Assembly: GCA_002315815.1 (NCBI GenBank)
Contig: DCIN01000068.1
Coordinates: 832 to 11,520 of the forward strand
From: Bacteroidales bacterium UBA1725
GTDB taxonomy: Bacteria; Bacteroidota; Bacteroidia; Bacteroidales; UBA932
Direction of reading: 5' to 3'
Length of the DNA stretch: 10,689 bases
The position numbers were made by a program, and so were the translations under genes. The notes below the pieces were generated by a model. That model saw only the letters and a list, made by a program, of their open reading frames with translations, was not told where the DNA came from and did not search any database. Below, in pieces: positions 1 to 5,118 of this stretch (position 1 is the stretch's first letter; each line of letters starts with the position of its first letter).

Positions 1-422
1 TCACGGCCGTACAAGCGGACCAAATAGTGATAGTCAGTGGAGGGTGAGTTGACGAGAACCGTATCACCGTTGGGGAAATTGAACACCACGTTGTCCCCTC
101 TTCTGACCTTGCGGAATCCGGGCAGACGCCTGTATTTCCACTGCACCGAGGTGGAGTATGACTCCTTGCCAAAGATGACGTTGTGTGTAAAAGGTATGGT
201 GAGAGGAGTCTGGGGCATTCTGGCTCCGAACGCCATCTTCCCAACAAAGAGACGGTCTCCGGTATAGAGAGTCTTCTCCATCGAGGAAGAGGGAATCTTG
301 AAAGACTGAAAGAAGAGAAGGTTGACGAAAGTTACGACAACGACAGCGAAGAGTATTGCATCCACCCAGTCCAATACCCAGTTGAGAAACTTGCTCTTCG
401 TCTGAATCTTCTTCCTGCCCAT
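1..422 (-). CDS. lepB: Signal peptidase I, N-terminal part (cut by window edge)
   Basis: This is a type I signal peptidase, which removes signal peptides from exported proteins at the periplasmic face of the inner membrane. Only the first 140 residues are inside the window. A hydrophobic anchor spans about residues 20-39. The catalytic serine motif PSSSMEKTL follows, with Ser47 just before Met48, then GDRLFVGKM (55-63) and the box-C-like segment RRGDNVVFNFPNGD (107-120). The segment DYHYLVRLYGR aligns with the insertion typical of Bacteroidales enzymes, so the general-base lysine (usually in a Y-x-K-R motif) should lie beyond the left edge. ATG 422 is the first methionine in frame after the rplT stop. 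The gap to rplT is 16 bp, so the gene is probably the last visible member of the thrS-infC-rpmI-rplT transcript. The family call is firm; the gene is incomplete only because of the window. Confidence 0.93.
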   Translation of the reverse strand, partial: MGRKKIQTKSKFLNWVLDWVDAILFAVVVVTFVNLLFFQSFKIPSSSMEKTLYTGDRLFVGKMAFGARMPQTPLTIPFTHNVIFGKESYSTSVQWKYRRLPGFRKVRRGDNVVFNFPNGDTVLVNSPSTDYHYLVRLYGR

Positions 423-438
423 TCCTTTCAACCAACTA

Positions 439-783
439 TTATTTTACGGAATTGATTATGGCTTCGAATGCCTGAGGATTGTTCATAGCGAGGTCTGCGA
501 GAACTTTGCGGTTGAGACCGATGTTCTGCTTCCCGAGCTGACCCATAAACTGTGAATAGGACATTCCGTACTGGCGTGCAGCTGCATTGATACGCTGAAT
601 CCAAAGCGCACGGAAATTGCGCTTCTTGGCCCTGCGGTCACGATAAGCGTAGGTGAGACCTTTTTCGTAGGTGTTCTTGGCTACGGTCCAGACATTCTTC
701 CTTGCGAGGAAGTTTCCGCGTGTTCTCTTGAGAATCTTCTTGCGGCGAGCCCTTGAGGCTACAGAGTTGACTGATCTTGGCAT
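439..783 (-). CDS. rplT: 50S ribosomal protein L20
   Basis: Ribosomal protein L20 binds 23S rRNA early in assembly of the large subunit. At 114 residues it has the usual length. The lysine/arginine-rich N-terminal helix (MPRSVNSVASRARRKKILK) is followed by the family signatures YAYRDRRAKKRNFRALWIQRIN (about residues 45-66) and a C-terminal globular part containing GLNRKVLADLA. It lies 14 bp after the rpmI stop, in the standard infC-rpmI-rplT order. No SD is visible (TAAAAAAGTTCTGAATT before the ATG), which is normal in Bacteroidota. In other bacteria L20 represses its own operon by binding the mRNA leader; whether that happens here cannot be seen. Confidence 0.98.
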   Translation of the reverse strand: MPRSVNSVASRARRKKILKRTRGNFLARKNVWTVAKNTYEKGLTYAYRDRRAKKRNFRALWIQRINAAARQYGMSYSQFMGQLGKQNIGLNRKVLADLAMNNPQAFEAIINSVK

Positions 784-797
784 AATTCAGAACTTTT

Positions 798-992
798 TTA
801 CATTACCAGCAATTCGTGAACCCTGTTGAAATCAGCTTTCTCCACGAAAGTGAAATGGTCAAGATTCCTCTTGCGTTTGTTGGATTTCTTGGTGAGGATG
901 TGGCTGTGGTAAGCGTGCTTCCTCTTGATCTTTCCCGATCCGGTAAGCGTAAAGCGCTTTTTGGCACCGGAGTTGGTTTTAAGCTTTGCCAT
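798..992 (-). CDS. rpmI: 50S ribosomal protein L35
   Basis: Ribosomal protein L35 is a small, very basic protein of the large subunit. The 64-residue length is typical. The N-terminus MAKLKTNSGAKKRFTLTGSG carries the family's K-x-x-S-x-A-K-K-R-F pattern, followed by KRKHAYHSHILTKKS and the KRKRNL motif. It sits between infC and rplT in the conserved operon order. The start at ATG 992 is unambiguous. The upstream sequence TTAATTAACAAACAA has no SD. A 66-bp spacer separates it from infC, the longest gap inside this operon, and it contains a hairpin that is listed separately. Confidence 0.97.
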   Translation of the reverse strand: MAKLKTNSGAKKRFTLTGSGKIKRKHAYHSHILTKKSNKRKRNLDHFTFVEKADFNRVHELLVM

Positions 993-1024
993 TTGTTTGT
1001 TAATTAATTGTTTATAATTGACAA

Positions 1025-1045
1025 CCCGCTCGTGGAAGAGACGGG
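1025..1045 (-). promoter_or_regulatory. Hairpin in the infC-rpmI spacer
   Basis: On the transcribed (minus) strand this reads CCCG-U-CUC-UUCCAC-GAG-CGGG: a seven-pair stem with one bulged U and a six-base loop. It lies about 14 nt after the infC stop and about 32 nt before the rpmI start. The sequence after it is AU-rich but has no run of U, so it does not look like an intrinsic terminator. L35/L20 genes in other phyla are controlled from structured leaders, so a regulatory or RNA-processing role is plausible but unproven. Confidence 0.4.
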
Positions 1046-1058
1046 CACCGTCTTGCTT

Positions 1059-1655
1059 TTATTTTTTCTTGGCCGGGGCTATCATCATCGTCATCCTCTT
1101 GCCCTCCAGTACCGGCATATTCTCGGCACGGCCGAATTCTTCCAGTTCCACAGCGAACCTGAGGAGCTGCTTCTCGCCCTGATCCTTGAACATAATGGAG
1201 CGTCCGCGGAAGAATATCGTCGCCTTGACCTTGGATCCTTCCTGAAGGAACTCCTGAGCATGCTTGAGTTTGAACTGGAAGTCGTGCTCGTCGGTGTTGG
1301 GCCCGAAACGGATTTCCTTTATGACCACCTTGGCAGCGTTGGACTTCATCTCCTTGGCCTTCTTGCGCTGCTGATAAAGGTACTTCTGATAGTCCAGAAT
1401 CTTGCAGACCGGGGGATCGGCCTTGGCGCTGATCTCCACAAGGTCGAGTTCAAGCTCATCGGCCATCTTCAAGGCTCTGGAGATGGGATACACCCCCGGC
1501 TCAAGGATATTCTCACCAACCAGTCTGACCTGCTGGGCAGATATCTGCTCGTTGATGTTGAGTTCGTTCTCGTCATGCTTCTGAGCCTGACGGGGATCCG
1601 GCTTGCGCGAACCCGGCTTGAAGCCCGAAGGCTTCGGTTTGTAAGGTACAGCGAT
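1059..1655 (-). CDS. infC: Translation initiation factor IF-3 (AUC start codon)
   Basis: IF3 binds the 30S subunit, prevents premature subunit joining and checks start-codon/initiator-tRNA pairing. Starting at ATC 1655 gives 198 residues. A Pro/Lys/Arg-rich extension (about residues 2-32) comes before the conserved N-domain start NINEQI (33-38). After that come VRLVGENILEPGVYPISRAL, the linker motif DLVEISAKADPPVCKILDY, the C-domain motif KEIRFGPNTDEHDF and the closing LEGKRMTMM. The frame contains no ATG, GTG or TTG between the thrS stop and GTG 1493, and starting at that GTG would remove the conserved NINEQI region. An AGGAGG lies 8 nt before ATC 1655. In E. coli infC uses AUU so that IF3 can repress its own synthesis; similar feedback is inferred here. 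The thrS stop is 15 bp upstream. Confidence 0.93.
   Translation of the reverse strand: MAVPYKPKPSGFKPGSRKPDPRQAQKHDENELNINEQISAQQVRLVGENILEPGVYPISRALKMADELELDLVEISAKADPPVCKILDYQKYLYQQRKKAKEMKSNAAKVVIKEIRFGPNTDEHDFQFKLKHAQEFLQEGSKVKATIFFRGRSIMFKDQGEKQLLRFAVELEEFGRAENMPVLEGKRMTMMIAPAKKK
1620..1635 (-). promoter_or_regulatory. C(UUCG)G tetraloop hairpin inside the start of infC
   Basis: The mRNA sense strand reads GAAGCC-UUCG-GGCUUC, a perfect six-pair stem closed by C-G around a UUCG loop, one of the most stable known RNA hairpins. It covers +21 to +36 relative to the A of the AUC codon, just beyond where an initiating ribosome's leading edge would sit. It encodes residues 7-12 of IF3, so it could simply reflect codon choice for Lys-Pro-Ser-Gly-Phe. 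A role in slowing or helping initiation at the AUC codon is an inference. Confidence 0.45.
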
Positions 1656-1663
1656 AGTAAAGT

Positions 1664-1669
1664 CCTCCT
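1664..1669 (-). promoter_or_regulatory. infC: Strong Shine-Dalgarno that sets the infC start
   Basis: The minus strand carries AGGAGG immediately after the thrS stop codon, with 8 nt to the ATC codon at 1655-1653. Other starts in this window (rpmI, rplT, thrS, the DUF4199 gene, the GH105-like gene) have no comparable motif, as expected for Bacteroidota. Spacing and strength support initiation at the AUC. The motif overlaps no other gene. Confidence 0.85.
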
Positions 1670-1670
1670 G

Positions 1671-3458
1671 TTATTTTAATTCCTCAGCAACTGCTGACTG
1701 TATATATTGCGTGAAGGCCTCAGCGGTCATACTCCCCTGATCAACGCCTTCCCTGCGTACGGATACTGTGCCGTCAGCAACCTCCTTTTCACCGACTATC
1801 GCAATCACAGGCACGCGCAAAAGCGATATCTCACGGATACGCTTGCCAAGTGTCTCATTGCGAGAATCCACGGAGGCGCGAATTTCGGAATTTTTCAGCA
1901 AAGTGCAAACTTTTTCTGCATATTCTGCATATTTTTCGCTGACAGGCAAGACTTTAACCTGTTCGGGAGAAAGCCATAGAGGAAGATGTCCGGCAGTGTG
2001 CTCGAGAACAACGGCCGTAAATCTCTCTATGGAACCGAAAGGAGCACGGTGAATCATCACAGGACGCTGTTTGCTGCCGTCCACGTCAGTGAATTCGAGC
2101 TGGAACCTCTCGGGAAGATTGTAATCCACCTGAATGGTGCCGAGCTGCCACTGCCGTCCGAGGGCATCCTTGACCATAAAGTCGAGCTTGGGCCCGTAGA
2201 AAGCAGCCTCTCCAGTCTCGACGACAGTCTTGAGTCCCTTGCGCTCAGCGGCGAGGATGATGGCATTCTGAGCCTTTTCCCAATTCTCGTCAGTTCCAAT
2301 GTACTTCTCCTTGTTGTCGGGGTCACGCAGAGATACCTGTGCCATATAATCGGTCATATTCAATGTCTTGAAGACATAGAGTATGAGATCGATCACTTTC
2401 TCGAACTCCTCCTGGAGCTGGTCGGGACGGCAGAAGAGATGAGCGTCATCCTGAGTGAAACCTCTTACTCTGGTGAGTCCGTGAAGCTCTCCGCTCTGCT
2501 CATAACGGTAAACTGTGCCGAACTCGGCATATCGGAGGGGCAGATCGCGGTATGATCTGGGGGCACTGCGGAATATTTCGCAATGATGGGGGCAGTTCAT
2601 AGGCTTGAGCATATACTCCTCTCCCTCCTGGGGTGTGTGTATGGGTTGGAAACTGTCCTTTCCGTATTTTGCGTAATGTCCGGAGGTTACATAAAGGTCC
2701 TTGGCTCCTATGTGGGGAGTAACAACAGGAAGATAGCCGAGTTCCTGTTGCTTGCGGCGGAGGAACTGCTCGAGGGTATAGCGCATCTGCGCACCGCGGG
2801 GAAGCCAGAGGGGCAGTCCGAGACCCACTCTCTGGGAGAAGGTGAAAAGTTCCATCTCCTTGCCAAGCTTGCGGTGGTCGCGCTTCTTCGCCTCCTCGAG
2901 CATCAGAAGATACTCATCCAGCATCGACTTCTTGGGGAAGGTTATTCCGTATATGCGGGTAAGCTGTTGGAGATTCTGATCACCTTTCCAGTATGCGCCT
3001 GCAACAGACAGAAGCTTCACAGCCTTGATATCTTCACTGTGCTTCACGTGAGGACCCCGGCAAAGATCGGTGAACGAACCGTTCTTATAGAAGGAGATGT
3101 TGCCGTCCTCGAGCCTGCTGATGAGATCGCACTTGTACTGGTCACCTTTCTCGGTGAAGTATTTCATTGCATCAGCCTTGCTGATTTCGCTGCGCTCGAA
3201 CGTCTCTTTGGAACGTGCAAGTTCCGTCATCTTATCCTCGATACGCTTGAAATCCTCTTCCGAAATCTGCTTTCCCTCAAGATCAATGTCATAGTAAAAT
3301 CCGTTTTCCACAGCCGGTCCAACCCAAAACTTAACGCCGGGATACAGGATTTCGAGGGCTTCAGCCATAAGGTGGGCCGAAGAATGCCAGAAAATCTTTC
3401 TGGTTTCATCTTCTTCCCAGGGTCTTACGCTGCCGTCAGTGAATGCAATTGTCAACAT
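1671..3458 (-). CDS. thrS: Threonyl-tRNA synthetase lacking the TGS domain
   Basis: This class II synthetase charges tRNA-Thr and edits mischarged Ser-tRNA. At 595 residues it is shorter than the usual 640-650. The N-terminus MLTIAFTDGSVRPW matches the first strand of a TGS domain, then jumps directly to EDETRKIFWHSSAHL, so roughly 45-50 TGS residues are missing. The editing domain is intact, with H25-x3-H29 and CRGPH (Cys133, His137). The catalytic core is intact: zinc ligands Cys289 (MNCPHH), His340 (DDAH) and His470 (MIHRAPFGS), plus motif 2 around RYAEFGTVYRYE. The anticodon-binding domain runs from about residue 500 to the end. ATG 3458 is chosen because the upstream in-frame TTG at 3488 falls inside the probable -7 promoter box. 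It is first in the operon, 15 bp before infC. Confidence 0.97.
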   Translation of the reverse strand: MLTIAFTDGSVRPWEEDETRKIFWHSSAHLMAEALEILYPGVKFWVGPAVENGFYYDIDLEGKQISEEDFKRIEDKMTELARSKETFERSEISKADAMKYFTEKGDQYKCDLISRLEDGNISFYKNGSFTDLCRGPHVKHSEDIKAVKLLSVAGAYWKGDQNLQQLTRIYGITFPKKSMLDEYLLMLEEAKKRDHRKLGKEMELFTFSQRVGLGLPLWLPRGAQMRYTLEQFLRRKQQELGYLPVVTPHIGAKDLYVTSGHYAKYGKDSFQPIHTPQEGEEYMLKPMNCPHHCEIFRSAPRSYRDLPLRYAEFGTVYRYEQSGELHGLTRVRGFTQDDAHLFCRPDQLQEEFEKVIDLILYVFKTLNMTDYMAQVSLRDPDNKEKYIGTDENWEKAQNAIILAAERKGLKTVVETGEAAFYGPKLDFMVKDALGRQWQLGTIQVDYNLPERFQLEFTDVDGSKQRPVMIHRAPFGSIERFTAVVLEHTAGHLPLWLSPEQVKVLPVSEKYAEYAEKVCTLLKNSEIRASVDSRNETLGKRIREISLLRVPVIAIVGEKEVADGTVSVRREGVDQGSMTAEAFTQYIQSAVAEELK

Positions 3459-3485
3459 ATTATTCCATTGTATTTTTGTAACTCG

Positions 3486-3493
3486 CAAAGATA
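3486..3493 (-). promoter_or_regulatory. Bacteroidota -7 box for the thrS operon
   Basis: The minus strand reads TATCTTTG, an exact match to the Bacteroidota -7 consensus TAnnTTTG. Transcription would begin a few bases downstream, leaving about 20-25 nt of leader before thrS ATG 3458. No clear -33 TTTG is visible at the usual 19-21 bp distance. The box is one arm of a palindrome whose other arm is the divergent promoter at 3505-3512. Confidence 0.65.
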
Positions 3494-3504
3494 GGAAATT
3501 TTTC

Positions 3505-3512
3505 TATCTTTG
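3505..3512 (+). promoter_or_regulatory. Bacteroidota -7 box for the DUF4199-GT2 pair
   Basis: TATCTTTG matches TAnnTTTG exactly and ends 8 bp before the ATG at 3521. Transcription from it would start close to or at the start codon, giving a leaderless or very short-leader mRNA. A TTTG at 3475-3478 is 26 bp upstream, longer than the usual spacing, so the -33 element is weak or absent. With the mirrored box at 3486-3493 it makes the palindrome GCAAAGATAG-N9-CTATCTTTGC (3485-3513). Confidence 0.65.
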
Positions 3513-3520
3513 CAGCAGTT

Positions 3521-4057
3521 ATGGAAGACAAGAAGATTTTTTGGACTGAAGCGATGACAGCCGGTCTCGTATTGGGCGGAGTGAGTTCAGCTTACCTGTT
3601 GATTCAATGGCTTATTTCCTTGCTGCCGTCGGCAAAGGTCGTGCAGGTGATTGCAAGTGTGGCGGGAATATTCCTGTGGATTTTCAAATTCTGGGCTTGC
3701 ATCCATCTGATGAAAGTTCTTCTCAAGAACCATTCTGCCAACAATCCGGAAGCCGTCAATGCAGATGTGTTCAGGTTCGGTGTGGCGGCGGCCTTTCTCT
3801 CAGCCATCATTTATTCCGCCGCATACCTTGCATATATGGTTTTTCTGGCCCCCGACGTTATAAGTACTTTTGTCGATATGATGAAGGAATCGCCGATGCT
3901 GGATTCCAACTCTCTGGCAATGATAGACGCTATGGTCCCCAAAATGCCGACCATCTGCTTTTTCGTGAATCTCATCTACTGCACTCTGTTCGGGACGGTG
4001 GTGGCCGCCATTCAGTCACGCAACATTCCTTCTGCTAACCCATTCAGCAACAAATGA
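3521..4057 (+). CDS. DUF4199-family integral membrane protein
   Basis: This is a 178-residue inner-membrane protein of the DUF4199 type, a family known mainly from Bacteroidota and without an established function. It has four predicted membrane spans at about residues 13-33, 41-65, 84-108 and 142-165. A short charged N-terminus (MEDKKIFW) and a polar C-terminal tail flank them. The loop after span 3 (about 110-140) is acidic and methionine-rich. No catalytic motif is visible. Its last codons overlap the following glycosyltransferase start (ATGA), which implies translational coupling and a joint role in envelope glycolipid or glycan work. DUF4199 next to a GT2 enzyme is an arrangement I recall from other Bacteroidales genomes. 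The first ATG follows directly on the promoter box. Confidence 0.88.
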   Translation: MEDKKIFWTEAMTAGLVLGGVSSAYLLIQWLISLLPSAKVVQVIASVAGIFLWIFKFWACIHLMKVLLKNHSANNPEAVNADVFRFGVAAAFLSAIIYSAAYLAYMVFLAPDVISTFVDMMKESPMLDSNSLAMIDAMVPKMPTICFFVNLIYCTLFGTVVAAIQSRNIPSANPFSNK

Positions 4058-5007
4058 TGGACATTTCCGTTATCATTCCTTCGTTCAACGAGAAGGAATC
4101 TCTGCCCGAACTCCTCGCCTGGATAAGAAAGGTGATGGAGGAAAACAGTTTCTCCTACGAAATCATTGTTGTGGATGACGGTAGTACGGACGGGTCCTGG
4201 AAGGCTATTGAAGAACAGTCCGCAGCCAACCCCGCAGTGCACGGAATATGTTTCAGAAGAAACTATGGCAAATCTGCCGCATTGTTCTGCGGATTCAAGA
4301 GAGCAGTGGGCAATGTTGTCTTCACTATGGATGCAGACCTTCAGGACTCTCCGGAAGAAATACCGGAGATGTACAGGATGATAAGCGAAGAAGGCTATGA
4401 CCTGGTGTCAGGATGGAAAAAGCAGCGCTTTGACAACAAACTCACAAAGAACCTCCCTTCCAAACTCTACAACGCCACGGCAAGAAAAATTACCGGAATC
4501 AGACTGCACGATATGAACTGCGGTCTGAAGGCCTACAAAAATGAAGTCGTGAAGAGCATTGAAGTGTACGGAGAAATGCACAGATATGTCCCCTATCTTG
4601 CCAAGAATGCCGGTTACACTGCAATAGGAGAGAAAGAGGTCCATCACCAGAAGAGAAAATACGGCAAGAGCAAGTTCGGTCTGGAGCGCTTTGTGAACGG
4701 TTTTCTGGATTTGCAGTCCTTGTGGTTCCTCAGCACTTTCGGAAAGAAACCGATGCATTTCTTCGGGTACAGCGGCATTCTTATGTTCCTTTTGGGCTTC
4801 GTGATGACAGTATGGATATTGGCGGCAAAATTGGTTGCCCAGAGCAATGGGCTGAAGTACAGAGCGGTCACTGATCAACCTCTATTCTATCTGGCTCTGC
4901 TGGCGATAGTTGCCGGAATTCTGTTTTTCCTCGCAGGTTTCCTTGGAGAGATGATAGCAAGGTCTTCCTCCGAACGCAACAGTTACAATATCCGCAAGGA
5001 AATCTGA
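4054..5007 (+). CDS. Membrane-anchored family 2 glycosyltransferase (DPM1/ArnC-like)
   Basis: This GT2 enzyme of 317 residues probably transfers a sugar from a nucleotide donor to a polyprenyl phosphate at the cytoplasmic membrane face. The GT-A domain (about 1-225) starts with ISVIIPSFNE. It carries the nucleotide-binding DDGSTDGS (41-48), RRNYGKSAA (68-76) and the metal-binding DADLQD (93-98, the DxD motif). Further on is HHQKRKYGKSKFG (197-209), typical of the polyprenyl-phosphate glycosyltransferase branch. Two C-terminal membrane spans lie at about 235-260 and 277-300, followed by a short cytoplasmic tail. The start overlaps the DUF4199 stop by 4 bp; the second codon is also ATG, so the true start could be 4057. 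Sugar and acceptor cannot be read from the sequence. ArnC-like or dolichol-phosphate-mannose-synthase-like annotations are both possible. Confidence 0.92.
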   Translation: MMDISVIIPSFNEKESLPELLAWIRKVMEENSFSYEIIVVDDGSTDGSWKAIEEQSAANPAVHGICFRRNYGKSAALFCGFKRAVGNVVFTMDADLQDSPEEIPEMYRMISEEGYDLVSGWKKQRFDNKLTKNLPSKLYNATARKITGIRLHDMNCGLKAYKNEVVKSIEVYGEMHRYVPYLAKNAGYTAIGEKEVHHQKRKYGKSKFGLERFVNGFLDLQSLWFLSTFGKKPMHFFGYSGILMFLLGFVMTVWILAAKLVAQSNGLKYRAVTDQPLFYLALLAIVAGILFFLAGFLGEMIARSSSERNSYNIRKEI

Positions 5008-5118
5008 CGAATCACCGTTCCCGAAGAAATACGGATACTTGACATCTGTTGTTTTTATCAGGTGGTTTTCATACATTAGCGGTAATAATGTGCTGGAACA
5101 AATCTGCACAGCTATGTA

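Noticed and set aside
423..431. GAAAGGA before lepB as a ribosome binding site
   Set aside because: It abuts the ATG with no spacer, so it cannot pair normally with 16S rRNA.
1059..1493. IF3 read from GTG 1493 as a 144-residue protein
   Set aside because: It would remove the conserved NINEQI...VRLVG start of the N-domain and has no SD; ATC 1655 with AGGAGG fits better.
1008..1679. 223-residue plus-strand open frame across infC
   Set aside because: Antisense of the IF3 frame, low-complexity Leu-rich, no family match.
3459..3488. ThrRS start at TTG 3488 (ten extra residues)
   Set aside because: The TTG is inside the TATCTTTG -7 box, and the extra residues match nothing in the family.
2583..3494. 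303-residue plus-strand open frame across thrS
   Set aside because: Shadow of the ThrRS gene; no recognisable motifs, and the ThrRS frame is unambiguous.
5039..5044. TTGACA resembling a sigma70 -35 box before the long lipoprotein
   Set aside because: Bacteroidota promoters use TTTG/TAnnTTTG, and no TAnnTTTG follows at a suitable distance.
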